Shown piece after piece: positions 53,362 to 63,117 of a DNA stretch of 64,000 nt; the stretch's first letter is position 1, and each line of letters opens with the position of its first letter. Both the position numbers and the translations under genes were made by a program. Source of the stretch: Candidatus Cloacimonadota bacterium (GTDB lineage: Bacteria; Muiribacteriota; UBA6191); contig JAGSHD010000002.1 in assembly GCA_023954715.1 (NCBI GenBank), forward strand, positions 1 through 64,000, given 5' to 3'. The notes beneath the pieces were generated by a model. The model had not been told where the DNA came from. It worked only from the letters and a program-made list of their open reading frames with translations, and did not search any database.

Positions 53362-54672
53362 ATGCGACAAAAGAGCCTTTTTGAATCCAAAAGTACGCCT
53401 TCTAAACCTCTTGCAGAAAAACTCAAACCACAAAGTCTCGATGATTTTTTAGGCCAACAACATCTATTTGACTCCAATTCTATATTTTTAGATCTGTTTC
53501 ATAAGAAGAGGCTCCCCTCTTTATTATTTTGGGGTCCACCGGGCTGTGGTAAAACCAGTCTAGCACGTATTATAGTGAGAGACTTAAAGATGGACTCAAT
53601 TGAAGTCTCTGCCACAACATGTGGAGCAAAAACCTTAAAAGAACTAGGAGAAAAGGCAAGTTTACAGTTTCAAAATTTTGCTAAAAAAACTCTACTTTTT
53701 GTTGATGAAATCCACAGATTTAATAAGTCACAACAAGATGTTTTATTACCTTATGTTGAAAGTGGAGCTTTTTTATTGATAGGAGCAACCACCGAAAATC
53801 CGTCCTTTGAAATTAATGGAGCACTACTTTCACGAGTACATGTACTTGAATTTACCAAACATAATCACCACTTTCTAAAGCAAATTTTTGAAAGAGGACG
53901 TAAATCCAATGATATCTACATAACATTTGAAGATAGTGCTTTAAATGCATTAATAAATCTATGTGATGGAGATGCGCGGTTTTTCTTAAATCAAATAGAA
54001 CTCCTTCAGTCTTCTGATCTCTTTGTAAAAAAAGACATATCAATCAAAGATTTAGAAAGTCATCTTCCTAAAAAACTTTTCTTACACGACAAAGACAAAG
54101 ATCAGCATTATGACTTAATTTCAGCATTTCATAAATCACTAAGAGGATCTGATGTCCAAGCATCACTGTATTATTTAGAAAGAATGATACAAGGTGGAGA
54201 AGACCGAAAATTTATCCTTCGACGTATGATTCGCTTTGCTAGTGAAGACATTGGTTTAGCTGATCCTAGTGCGCTACAACAAACAATTAGCGCATTACAC
54301 GCCTTTCAAACGATTGGATCTCCAGAAGGAGATTTATGTATCTATCAAGCCGTAGCATATTTAGCCAATGCGCCTAAGTCCAACTCTATCTACATGGCTG
54401 AAAAAAACTTAAAATCCATAGTAAAAGAAACTGGTCAATTAAGTATTCCAAAACACTTAAGAAACCCGGTTACAAAACTTATGAAACAAATGGATTACGG
54501 TAAAGGCTATATTTATGATCATAACGCACCATACCATTACTCTGGACAAAGTTTTTTGCCTTCTGAACTCAAAGATAGCTCATTTTACAAGCCGGGGGAT
54601 TTAGGTTTTGAAAAAGAAATCCAAAAACGACAAGACTTTTTTAAAAAAAGGAAACAAAACAAAAATGGATAA
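53362..54672 (+). CDS. rarA: Replication-associated recombination protein A (RarA/MgsA)
   Basis: A 436-residue AAA+ ATPase. Walker A GPPGCGKT is at residues 58-65, the Walker B region reads LLFVDEIHRFNKSQQD, sensor 1 is GATTENPSFE, and the C-terminal tetramer domain has ASEDIGLADPSAL and KGYIYDHN. RarA acts at stalled replication forks. It starts 5 bases after the small basic protein gene. Confidence 0.96.
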   Translation: MRQKSLFESKSTPSKPLAEKLKPQSLDDFLGQQHLFDSNSIFLDLFHKKRLPSLLFWGPPGCGKTSLARIIVRDLKMDSIEVSATTCGAKTLKELGEKASLQFQNFAKKTLLFVDEIHRFNKSQQDVLLPYVESGAFLLIGATTENPSFEINGALLSRVHVLEFTKHNHHFLKQIFERGRKSNDIYITFEDSALNALINLCDGDARFFLNQIELLQSSDLFVKKDISIKDLESHLPKKLFLHDKDKDQHYDLISAFHKSLRGSDVQASLYYLERMIQGGEDRKFILRRMIRFASEDIGLADPSALQQTISALHAFQTIGSPEGDLCIYQAVAYLANAPKSNSIYMAEKNLKSIVKETGQLSIPKHLRNPVTKLMKQMDYGKGYIYDHNAPYHYSGQSFLPSELKDSSFYKPGDLGFEKEIQKRQDFFKKRKQNKNG

Positions 54673-55207
54673 AATCATCTTAGTTTCACATTGCTTTTTT
54701 AACCCTCATAGCGTGATCAAGCCAAAAAAATCTAATACCAATTTATCTTCTGATATATGTACGCACTTTTTATCGCAAGGCTATGGCTTTTTTCAACTAC
54801 CTTGCCCTGAGTTAACTTGTTTAGGAAAAAAACGGTGGGCTATGAGCCTTGAACAATATGATACACCATTCTTTAAATCTCATAGCCAAAAAATCTTAGA
54901 GCCGTTGATCCCACAACTACAAGACTACTTAAATAATGATACAATTATTGCTGGTGTCATCGGAATAAAAGGCAGTCCCTCATGTGCTACTCATGTAGTC
55001 TCATCAAACCCCAATTGGGAAGGTATTTTTACCAACGATATTGAATCTTGCCAAAAAATTGATGGTAGCGGCATATTCATTCAAGTATTACAAACCATCC
55101 TAAACAATTTAAATATTGACTGTCCAATGTTTGAGTTACCTTCTACAAATATTTCACCTAAGGAAAAAGACACATGGACTCAATCCCTAAAAAAACACAT
55201 GAAATAA
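54665..55207 (+). CDS. TudS-related (DUF523-like) putative desulfidase
   Basis: 180 residues from the ATG at 54665, which overlaps rarA by 8 bases; a longer in-frame start at 54608 would add only an unlikely Lys-rich stretch. Cysteines sit in VSHCFFNPHSVIKP, LPCPELTCLG and GIKGSPSCATH, as in the CD3072 family of TudS-related proteins. The related TudS enzyme uses a 4Fe-4S cluster to remove sulfur from thiouracil. Function here is inferred from this resemblance. Confidence 0.75.
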   Translation: MDKIILVSHCFFNPHSVIKPKKSNTNLSSDICTHFLSQGYGFFQLPCPELTCLGKKRWAMSLEQYDTPFFKSHSQKILEPLIPQLQDYLNNDTIIAGVIGIKGSPSCATHVVSSNPNWEGIFTNDIESCQKIDGSGIFIQVLQTILNNLNIDCPMFELPSTNISPKEKDTWTQSLKKHMK

Positions 55208-55380
55208 AAGTTTGCTGTCCTAAATGTGAAAAGTTTACTGTAGTCGATATATCACTGATTCAAACTATTAAAAAGTTTTACTCTATGAACTTTGACTGTA
55301 ATTTATGTGGGCACTGGATAAAAATTGATCTTTTTGTTGGAGATAGCGAGTTCAATACTCCTACTATTCAATCTGAATAA
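55174..55380 (+). CDS. Small zinc-ribbon protein
   Basis: 68 residues with two Cys pairs, CCPKC and CNLC, separated by about 26 residues, as in a zinc ribbon. The rest is short and polar. Its start lies 34 bases inside the TudS-like gene, so the two are coupled. No specific family recognised. Confidence 0.6.
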   Translation: MDSIPKKTHEIKVCCPKCEKFTVVDISLIQTIKKFYSMNFDCNLCGHWIKIDLFVGDSEFNTPTIQSE

Positions 55381-55418
55381 AAAAAATCCCACCTCAATAT
55401 TGAGATGGGATTTTTTTT
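55381..55418. terminator. Bidirectional intrinsic terminator
   Basis: A 16-bp stem with one mismatch (AAAAAATCCCACCTCA and TGAGATGGGATTTTTT) with A and T runs on both sides. It serves the zinc-ribbon gene on the plus strand and glpX on the minus strand. Confidence 0.88.
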
Positions 55419-55428
55419 ATTTATTATA

Positions 55429-56394
55429 CTATATAGTAGATAAATCTTTTTTGTTTAAATCATGAACCGCAGAGATTCTTCTAATTGTACCACTAGATGT
55501 TCGCATAACAATTGTATCTGTAGAGATACGATTGTTACCTAAGTATCTAACTCCATTTAATGCTGCCCCATCTGTCACCGCTGTAGCTACAAAAAAGATT
55601 TCATCTCCAGATGCTAAGTCTCTTGTACGATAAACTCGATCTAAATCAGTATAACCTGCTGCATCCAATCTTTCTTTTTCATCATCATTGATCCAACAAA
55701 GTTGCCCCTGGATTTCTCCACCCATACATCGTAATGCAGCTGCTGCCAATACACCTTCTGGAGCTCCTCCGATTCCTAGATATAAATCAATCCCTGAATC
55801 TGGCTCACACGTAGCCATACAAGCTGATACATCACCATCACTAAAAGTATGAACCTTTGCCCCTGTAGCCACAATTGCTTCTATCAAAGGTAAATGTCTT
55901 TCTCTATCCAATACCATAACAGTTATATTTTTAGGTAACTTACCTAGAGCATCCGCTACAGCACATATGTTTTCTTTTACAGATGCATTAATATCAATGA
56001 CACCACGACATTTAGGACCTACTGCAATTTTTTTCATGTATACATCTGGTGCTGCTAGTAATTCTCCTGATTGAGCTACTGCCATCACACACATGGCTTC
56101 CGGACGACCATAAGCCACTGAACTCGTACCCTCTAGCGGATCAACAGCAATATCTACTTTAATCGTATCACTACCCTTTCCAACTTTTTCACCAATAAAT
56201 AACATGGGAGCTTTATCTCTTTCTCCTTCACCAATTACAATTGTCCCGTCAATATCAAGATTATTAAAGCCTTGCCTCATTACATCTACTGCTGCTGCAT
56301 CTGCGGCCTCTGCATTTCTACGACCAATCCATTCTGCTGATGCTATTGCTGATGCTTCTGTTATTCTTGCTAGTTCTAGAGCTAATTGTTTCAT
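55429..56394 (-). CDS. glpX: Class II fructose-1,6-bisphosphatase (GlpX type)
   Basis: 321 residues. Metal and phosphate motifs are GEGERDKAPMLFIGEKVG, VDIAVDPLEGTSSVAYGRPE and GIGGAPEGVLAAAALRCMGG. It hydrolyses fructose-1,6-bisphosphate in gluconeogenesis; in Cyanobacteria such enzymes also take sedoheptulose-1,7-bisphosphate. AAGGAGAGG lies just upstream of the ATG. It ends at the shared terminator. Confidence 0.96.
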   Translation of the reverse strand: MKQLALELARITEASAIASAEWIGRRNAEAADAAAVDVMRQGFNNLDIDGTIVIGEGERDKAPMLFIGEKVGKGSDTIKVDIAVDPLEGTSSVAYGRPEAMCVMAVAQSGELLAAPDVYMKKIAVGPKCRGVIDINASVKENICAVADALGKLPKNITVMVLDRERHLPLIEAIVATGAKVHTFSDGDVSACMATCEPDSGIDLYLGIGGAPEGVLAAAALRCMGGEIQGQLCWINDDEKERLDAAGYTDLDRVYRTRDLASGDEIFFVATAVTDGAALNGVRYLGNNRISTDTIVMRTSSGTIRRISAVHDLNKKDLSTI

Positions 56395-57208
56395 AACCTC
56401 TCCTTAGAGTTGAAAGTTTTATATTTTTACGATTTATTTACTTCACAAAAGAAAGATACCTAATTCATAGTAATTCTAAAAGCTAAGAGCTCAATTAATT
56501 ACTCTCGAAAGCAATTTATTCAGACAAGGAAACAATCTACTAGCTAAACCTAGATATATTATCTACCTTTTTATAAAAATAAAAAAGCTGTCAGTCAGTA
56601 GAAGCTTTATAATAAAAAATTACGAAAAATAAAAAGATAGACAAAATAGTTAATAATTTTTATTTATTTGTCGATAAAAAAAATATATAAAGCTATTTCT
56701 ATAGCTAAAGTGCTCTAAATTACAGATTTTTAGAGTAATCCCCCCATATCACCACATAACTGAGTTCACTTAATCAACTCACTCTTCCGATAAAATAGAT
56801 AAGCGATCATGGATGATCGAAACTCACGTTCACGGAGGAACGAGCACGAATGCCTACTACACTATAGTTGCGCATCATTTTCTTCCCCCTCTCTTGAGAT
56901 TTTTTCATACCATACGTAAATAATAAAATAAAAATAATTTGTATGTCAGTTTAAAAATCAATGAGGGGAGGACCCATAAGATAGCACCAACACCATTTCC
57001 AAAAAAATCGTGACTTTCTGCCCCTAGCATATTTATTCTACGTTGTGTAACCACTCCTTTGGTTTCATTAACAATTGTCCCCCAAATTGCTTGACAATCA
57101 AAGTCCAACCTTAAGCAAACTTTATATAGTTTGGAATTTCAAAATTTTTAAAAATTACGCACTAAATCAAGGATGATTTTGTGTCCCAATAATCACGGAG
57201 GATTTATC
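56395..57208. other. Long intergenic region upstream of flagellin 1
   Basis: About 810 AT-rich bases between divergent glpX and flagellin 1. I see no credible gene. It contains a perfect dyad (56804-56819), a small hairpin with GGAGG in its loop near 56829-56844, and TTGACA at 57091-57096 without a well-spaced -10. Its length suggests a regulated flagellin promoter and perhaps an RNA leader. Confidence 0.5.
56804..56819. promoter_or_regulatory. Perfect palindromic site CGATCAT-GG-ATGATCG
   Basis: A 7-bp inverted repeat with a 2-base spacer, the size of a dimeric regulator's operator. CCGATAA at 56787-56793, resembling a sigma28 -10 core, lies just upstream, though no proper -35 is seen. Confidence 0.35.
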
Positions 57209-59917
57209 ATGGGATTTAGAATAAATAATAATATTACTGCATTAACTGCACAGGGTAACTTAAACAAAACACAAATGGGTCTTTCTCAATCAATCGAAAG
57301 ACTTTCTAGCGGATTAAGAATTAACAGAGGTGCTGATGATGCGGCCGGTTTAACAATATCCGAAAAGTTAAGAGGTCAGATTAGAGGTCTTAACAGAGCT
57401 ACAGTGAATGCTCAAGATGGTATCTCATTAATCCAAACTGCTGAAGGTGCACTAAACGAAGATGCTTCTATGCTAAACAGGTTAAGAGAGTTAGCAATCC
57501 AATCACAAGACGATGCTTTAACATCTGGTGATCGTTTAGAAATCCAAAAAGAAGTAGATCAATTAGTAGATGAAATCGATAGAATCGCTGATACTACTGA
57601 ATTCAATACAAAAAAACTACTAGATGGATCTGCAAACTCTTTAACTTCTACTGATCATGGAGATCTACAAGCTTTCCAAATTGGTGACTCTGGAGCATCT
57701 GCTGGTGATTATCGAGTTGATGTAAACCTATCCCAAACTGGTGAAAAACAAGTTCAAAAATCAGCTATTTTAACAAATGCAACAACTGGAAATGTTGCTG
57801 GATTAGGTACACAGTTGAAAGACCTTTCCACGATGACAGATGCTAGTGGAAACGCTATTCTAGATAGCCCTAAAACTCTAACTGTTCGAGGAAATGGAAA
57901 CAAAGCAGATATAAATGTATCTTCTGACATGACTATTGAGCAACTAACGAGTGCCATTGAAACTGCTGTTACCAACTCTACTGAGGATGGTGGACTTGGG
58001 ATCACAGGATCAACTTTTGGTTTTGATATTACAAAAGGTCAAATTATTTTTGAATCCGGTAGAGATGGACGTAACGGAGAGTTAGCCTTAGCAGCTGATG
58101 AGCCATTACTAAAAGCTATGGGAATGCAAATCACTACAGAATCAGAAGACGCTGCCTTTAGAGTATCTGCTACAACAACTGGTGTAGCTACAGCAACTAC
58201 TACTTCTGCAAATACTACTACTGGTAGTGCCGGTGGAGTTGTTGGTGGACTTGCTTTAAATTTTGAAGTAGCATCAGAAGCTCGTATTGATGGAACAGTT
58301 GCTGCTCAAGAAGTGATTCAAGTCGGTACTGCCGATATTATTTTTACGGTACACGATACAAATGCTGGACTATCTGAAGAGGCAGGTACAACTAGTACCA
58401 ACGGTGTAACCGTTAGACTAACTGCAAATCGTAGTTTCTCTTTAGCTTCGATCTCAAGCATTGTAAATCTATCTGCTCAAGGTGCAGCTACAAATGGAGG
58501 AGGTAGTTTTTCTACACTTTCATCCAATCCAATGTCAACAAACATGGGTGTTCCTGGTATTTCAGCATCCTTTGATGGATATAACTTAAAGCTCACTTCT
58601 AGTGTAGGAGGTAGTTCAGGTTCACTATCCATCGTTGCTAGCCAAGCTGCTACAGATTTACTTGGAATACAATCTGGAAAAACTCTCGGTGATGGAGGTA
58701 CAGCCGCTGTTATTAGTGGGAGTACCGACCTTACAAGCGGTGTTACTTTAGCTGGTACAAACGCGCTAAACGATGTGTTACGTATTAGGGTTTTTGATGG
58801 AGATTTTAGATCTAGAGCCGTTGGTGGAGAAAGTACTGCTAATATTGCATCTGAAGATGTGTTATTTAGAAGAGGAGTCGCTATTTCTGCTACTTCGATT
58901 GTAGATACCTTTAATAATTCTTTTTCGAGCAATGGCTTAGATATTACTGCTAGTATTAATTCTTCTGGATCTCTAGAATTTAGAAGTGGAGAAACTGGTG
59001 GAGATGCCAAGATTTCAATTGCAGCTGTATCTAATGGTTCTGGTGGGATGGCTAATTTAGGATTAGTTGCTAATCAAAATTCTATTGGTAGCGGAGGTAA
59101 CTCTGCAGTTTACACTGGTCAAACAAATGCATCTGCTGCAACTACAGGGTATGTGATGAACGGAGTTTCTAGTTTCACTGTAACCGATCAATTTGGATCT
59201 GGTTCTGGGCAGATAGTGTTAGGAACCGCAGGTGTAGGCAGTGCTGGTTCTTCAGCTCTAAAAAGAGATTCTTTTGCTATGTCACAAGGACAGATAACTT
59301 CAGTTATCGGAGCAACTACCTTGTCTAGTACAAACGTCGGATTCTCCTTTGATGCAGGTGGAAGATTGGATTTTACTTCAAGCTCAATTGGTGAAGAGTC
59401 TAGAATTGTTTTGACCCAAAACTCAGCTACAGATGCTGCAAATGGCTTGTCTAGCTTAGGAATAAATGTAAATCAGGCTGTCCAAGGTGACGGAAAAACC
59501 AGTTTTAATTTACATGTTGCCGATAGAAGTTTGAATTTTCAAATTGGCGCAAATCAAAAGCAATCAATTAAGTTTGGAGTAATCAATACCAGCTCTGAGG
59601 CACTTGGACTGAAAGGTTTGGATATTACAAACGTAAAGTCAGCAACAAGAGCATTGGGAGCTATTGATAAGGCAGTACAAGCAATCTCATCTGAAAGATC
59701 TAAGCTTGGATCTTTACAGAATAGAATGAATAGTACTATTAACAACTTAACAGTTACTGCAACTAATTTACAGGCTACTGAATCTAAGATTCGAGACGTA
59801 GATGTTGCAAAAGAAACTGTCGATTTCACAAGAAATCAAATTATGATGCAAGCAGGAACAGCACAGCTGGCCCAAGCTAAAGGTCTGAATCAGAATGCAC
59901 TACAGCTTCTAGGATAG
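57209..59917 (+). CDS. fliC: Flagellin 1 (902 residues)
   Basis: The start at 57209 has GGAGG seven bases upstream and begins MGFRINNNITAL, as flagellins do. Residues 1-165 are the conserved D0/D1 N-terminal part (ERLSSGLRINRGADDAAGL, AEGALNEDASMLNRLRELA, TEFNTKKLLDG), and the last ~90 are the D1/D0 C-terminal part (ESKIRDVDVAKETVDFTRNQIMMQAG). Between them lie about 640 residues of Ser/Thr/Gly-rich sequence, so this is a large flagellin (many are 270-500 residues). Residues ~357-650 are about 90% identical to flagellin 2. The Ser/Thr-rich insert offers sites for O-glycosylation. Confidence 0.95.
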   Translation: MGFRINNNITALTAQGNLNKTQMGLSQSIERLSSGLRINRGADDAAGLTISEKLRGQIRGLNRATVNAQDGISLIQTAEGALNEDASMLNRLRELAIQSQDDALTSGDRLEIQKEVDQLVDEIDRIADTTEFNTKKLLDGSANSLTSTDHGDLQAFQIGDSGASAGDYRVDVNLSQTGEKQVQKSAILTNATTGNVAGLGTQLKDLSTMTDASGNAILDSPKTLTVRGNGNKADINVSSDMTIEQLTSAIETAVTNSTEDGGLGITGSTFGFDITKGQIIFESGRDGRNGELALAADEPLLKAMGMQITTESEDAAFRVSATTTGVATATTTSANTTTGSAGGVVGGLALNFEVASEARIDGTVAAQEVIQVGTADIIFTVHDTNAGLSEEAGTTSTNGVTVRLTANRSFSLASISSIVNLSAQGAATNGGGSFSTLSSNPMSTNMGVPGISASFDGYNLKLTSSVGGSSGSLSIVASQAATDLLGIQSGKTLGDGGTAAVISGSTDLTSGVTLAGTNALNDVLRIRVFDGDFRSRAVGGESTANIASEDVLFRRGVAISATSIVDTFNNSFSSNGLDITASINSSGSLEFRSGETGGDAKISIAAVSNGSGGMANLGLVANQNSIGSGGNSAVYTGQTNASAATTGYVMNGVSSFTVTDQFGSGSGQIVLGTAGVGSAGSSALKRDSFAMSQGQITSVIGATTLSSTNVGFSFDAGGRLDFTSSSIGEESRIVLTQNSATDAANGLSSLGINVNQAVQGDGKTSFNLHVADRSLNFQIGANQKQSIKFGVINTSSEALGLKGLDITNVKSATRALGAIDKAVQAISSERSKLGSLQNRMNSTINNLTVTATNLQATESKIRDVDVAKETVDFTRNQIMMQAGTAQLAQAKGLNQNALQLLG

Positions 59918-59929
59918 AACTTAGTTCAT

Positions 59930-59961
59930 TAGGGTTTCTATTATTTTTGATAGAAACCCTA
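59930..59961 (+). terminator. Hairpin after flagellin 1
   Basis: A perfect 12-bp stem (TAGGGTTTCTAT / ATAGAAACCCTA) with an 8-base loop and no T tract. It probably stabilises the flagellin mRNA 3' end. Confidence 0.6.
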
Positions 59962-59980
59962 CATTCATACATTATCACAC

Positions 59981-60010
59981 AAAAACCGGAGAAATTCTTC
60001 GGTTTTTTTT
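59981..60010 (+). terminator. Intrinsic terminator of flagellin 1
   Basis: Stem AAAAACCG / CGGTTTTT with further inner pairing, followed by a run of eight T in all. Confidence 0.8.
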
Positions 60011-60166
60011 CATATATTAGCGTAATCGCTAATTATCTCTCTATTGTTATTGATTGATATCTTCCGAAAGGTAGTATGAGACCAATTAGAAGTGGACAAT
60101 TCTAGGCCTCATTATAATAAATACTACTCAAGGATGAGTAGACCAAGCCCTATCAAGGAGGATATC

Positions 60167-62875
60167 ATGGGTTTTAGAATCAATAATAACGTAACTGCCT
60201 TAGTTGCCAGTGGCAACTTAATGAAAACCAACCGATCTTTATCAACTTCAATCGAAAGATTATCAAGTGGGTTAAGAATTAATCGTGGTGCTGATGATGC
60301 CGCGGGTTTAACAATCTCTGAAAAATTAAGAGGCCAAATTAAAGGTCTTAATAGAGCTGCAACAAACGCTCAAGATGGAATTTCACTTATCCAAACTGCA
60401 GAAGGTGCACTCAATGAAGATGCATCAATGTTGAATCGTTTAAGAGAATTAGCTATCCAATCACAAGCTGACTCATTAACAACAAATGATCGATTAGAAA
60501 TCCAAAAAGAGGTAGATCAATTAGTTGATGAGATCGATAGAGTTGCATTAACTACAGAATTCAATACTAAAAAGCTATTAGACGGTACAGCTAGCTCATT
60601 AGTTAGTACAGACTCAGAGGATTTACAAGCTTTTCAAACTGGTAATGCTTCGCAGTCTGCTGGGGATTACGATGTACGAGTGAATCTTAAAGAAACCGGA
60701 GTAAAACAAACACAAAAATCTGGTATCTTAAAGAACGGAACCACAGGAAATGTTGCGGGGCTATCCACAAAACTGAACGATTTAAGTTCTGTTATAGATA
60801 ACAGCGGTAACAATGTTCTTGAATCTCCAACGAACCTGACAATCCGAGCAAATGGAAATAAAGTTGATGTAACGGTTTCTGGTGACATGACTTTAGAATC
60901 ATTCACTGCAGCTGTAGAAGGACAAATCACCAAATCAATCGAGGACGGAGGCTTAGGGTTACAAGGATCTACATTTGCTTTAGATATACAAACTGGGCAG
61001 ATAACTTTTGAATCTTCTAGAGATGGTTTCAGCGGTGAAATCTCCATGTCAGCTGATGAAAATTTATTAAAAGCATTTGCTTTTCAAATCACTACTGAGT
61101 CAGTAGCAGCTGCTTATTCTGTTTCTGCTACGACTTCTGGATTAACTACGAATACTACTCAAACTACAAGTACTACAACAGATAGAGCCCAAGGAATAAT
61201 CGATGGGGTTTCAGTAAAGTTTAATCTAGCATCAGAGGCCAGGATTGATGGAAGTGTAGCAGCACAAGAAGTTATCCAAGTAGGAACAGCAGACATTATT
61301 TTTACGGTACACGATACCAATGCTGGCCTTTCAGAACAAGCTGGAACGACAAGTACCAACGGTGTTACCATTCGATTGACTGCAAACAGAAGCTTTTCAC
61401 TGGCCTCTATCTCTAGCATTGTCAATCTATCTGCTCAAGGTGCATCTACTACCGGAGCAGGAAGTTTCTCTACTTTATCTTCAAACCCAATGTCTACTAA
61501 TATGGGAGTTCCAGGTATAACCGCTTCATTTGATGGTTACAATTTAAAACTCACATCAAGTGTAGGTGGTAGTTCTGGGTCATTATCTATCGTGGCAAGT
61601 CAATCAGCTACTGATCTCTTAGGAATTCAGTCGGGGAAAACTCTTGGTGATGGGGGTACTTCTGCCGTAATTACAGGAAGCACTAACCTCAGTAATGGTG
61701 TAACATTAGCTGGTACAAATGCTCTTAATGATGTCCTTAGAATTCGTATTTTCGATGGTGATTTTAGATCTAGAGCCGTTGGTGGAGAAAGTACATCAAA
61801 TATTGCATCTGAAGATGTATTATTCAGACGAGGAATTGCGTTATCAGCCACATCTATTGTTGATACTTTTAATAACTCATTTTCCAGCAATGGATTAGAT
61901 ATTACTGCATCCATAAATTCCGCAGGATCACTTGAGTTTCGAAGCGGTGAAACAGGTGGAGATGCTAAAATTTCAATTGCAGCAATTGCTAATGGTGCAG
62001 GTGGAATGTCAAACCTTGGTTTGGTAGCAAATCAAAACTCAGTTGGAAGCGGAGGAAACGCTGCTATTTATACAGGGCAAACAACTGCATCTGCCGCTAC
62101 TACTGGTTATGTAATGTCTAGTATATCGAGCTTTAGCGTCACTGATAGATTTGGTTCCAACTCTGGTACCATCGCTCTTGGAACAGCAGGAGTAGGAAGT
62201 GCTGGGTCACTAGGACTAAAGAGAGACTCCTTTGCAATCTCTCAAGGCCAGATAACCTCTATTGTCGGTGCATCTACTCTATCAAGTACAGATATTGGCT
62301 TCTCTTTTGATGCCGGTGGAAGATTAGATTTTTCCTCGAAATCAATTGGCGAATCAGCTAGAATTGTATTGACTCAAAATTCAAGTACAGATGGATCTGC
62401 AGCAATAAGCAGCTTGGGAATTAATGTTAATCAAGCCGTTCAAGGTACTGGAGATACTGATTTTAAGCTTCACATCACAGATAGAACCTTAAATTTTCAA
62501 ATTGGTGCAAATCAATCTCAAGCGCTAGGCTTTGAAATCATAAACACTTCAGCAGAAGCACTTGGAATCAAAGGTTTAGATATTACAAACATCAAAGCTG
62601 CAACGAAAGCCTTAGGGTCCATCGACAAAGCTGTACAAATTATTTCAAGTGAAAGATCCAAACTAGGGTCATTACAAAATAGATTAACATCAACAATTAA
62701 CAACTTAACTGTAACTTCAACTAACTTAACAGCAACCGAATCTAAAATTAGAGATGTGGATGTTGCCAAAGAAACAGTTGACTTTACAAGAAGTCAAATA
62801 TTGATTCAAGCAGGAACTTCTCAGTTAGCTCAAGCAAAAGCGCTACCTCAGAACGCAATGCAATTACTACAATAG
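60167..62875 (+). CDS. fliC: Flagellin 2 (902 residues)
   Basis: The start at 60167 is preceded by AAGGAGG (60155-60161) and begins MGFRINNNVTAL. It has exactly the same length as flagellin 1, with a constant DNA offset of 2958 bases through the middle, so there are no net insertions between them up to there. D0/D1 ends are nearly the same as in flagellin 1 (IRDVDVAKETVDFTRSQILIQAG at the C-terminus). Residues ~165-356 differ clearly, while ~357-650 are about 90% identical. The 249-base gap after flagellin 1 contains that gene's terminator, so this gene needs its own promoter. Confidence 0.95.
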   Translation: MGFRINNNVTALVASGNLMKTNRSLSTSIERLSSGLRINRGADDAAGLTISEKLRGQIKGLNRAATNAQDGISLIQTAEGALNEDASMLNRLRELAIQSQADSLTTNDRLEIQKEVDQLVDEIDRVALTTEFNTKKLLDGTASSLVSTDSEDLQAFQTGNASQSAGDYDVRVNLKETGVKQTQKSGILKNGTTGNVAGLSTKLNDLSSVIDNSGNNVLESPTNLTIRANGNKVDVTVSGDMTLESFTAAVEGQITKSIEDGGLGLQGSTFALDIQTGQITFESSRDGFSGEISMSADENLLKAFAFQITTESVAAAYSVSATTSGLTTNTTQTTSTTTDRAQGIIDGVSVKFNLASEARIDGSVAAQEVIQVGTADIIFTVHDTNAGLSEQAGTTSTNGVTIRLTANRSFSLASISSIVNLSAQGASTTGAGSFSTLSSNPMSTNMGVPGITASFDGYNLKLTSSVGGSSGSLSIVASQSATDLLGIQSGKTLGDGGTSAVITGSTNLSNGVTLAGTNALNDVLRIRIFDGDFRSRAVGGESTSNIASEDVLFRRGIALSATSIVDTFNNSFSSNGLDITASINSAGSLEFRSGETGGDAKISIAAIANGAGGMSNLGLVANQNSVGSGGNAAIYTGQTTASAATTGYVMSSISSFSVTDRFGSNSGTIALGTAGVGSAGSLGLKRDSFAISQGQITSIVGASTLSSTDIGFSFDAGGRLDFSSKSIGESARIVLTQNSSTDGSAAISSLGINVNQAVQGTGDTDFKLHITDRTLNFQIGANQSQALGFEIINTSAEALGIKGLDITNIKAATKALGSIDKAVQIISSERSKLGSLQNRLTSTINNLTVTSTNLTATESKIRDVDVAKETVDFTRSQILIQAGTSQLAQAKALPQNAMQLLQ

Positions 62876-62881
62876 CTCAGT

Positions 62882-62901
62882 AACCTTTAGGGTTAAAGGT
62901 T
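62882..62901 (+). terminator. First hairpin after flagellin 2
   Basis: Stem AACCTTTA / TAAAGGTT (8 bp) with a 4-base loop, a few bases after the stop; no T run. It parallels the extra hairpin after flagellin 1. Confidence 0.45.
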
Positions 62902-62904
62902 GGT

Positions 62905-62936
62905 TCTCCTCAGTGTCCACTGGGGAGATTTTTTTT
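62905..62936 (+). terminator. Intrinsic terminator of flagellin 2
   Basis: Stem TCTCCTCAG / CTGGGGAGA (9 bp with one G-T pair) followed by eight T. Confidence 0.83.
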
Positions 62937-63117
62937 ATCCCAAAAATAAATCATCATTAGTTAAAAAAAAGAGAAAACAAGCGATATTGTGATATAAGTT
63001 ATTCCAATCCATATATATCGAGCTAAATCCAGTTAAAGTTCTTTACTTTAAATCCCGATACTATAAGTGATTCTCTAAGAATGAATAGCTGTGGGCCAGC
63101 TGAACATTTTTATATTG

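Noticed and set aside
56767..56793. Sigma28 promoter for flagellin 1
   Set aside because: CCGATAA matches the -10 core, but no TAAA lies at the proper distance upstream; not strong enough to annotate as a promoter.
56829..56870. Five-codon ORF (ATG to TAG) after a GGAGG in a small hairpin
   Set aside because: It could be a leader peptide, but the spacing to GGAGG is long and nothing downstream resembles an attenuator.
56905..57108. 67-codon minus-strand ORF in the long spacer before flagellin 1
   Set aside because: It starts with TTG, lacks a ribosome site and shows no family motif. Kept as spacer DNA.
58477..59010. Antisense ORF of 177 codons inside flagellin 1
   Set aside because: It mirrors the codon bias of the Ser/Thr-rich flagellin on the other strand, has no ribosome site, and similar antisense frames occur in flagellin 2.
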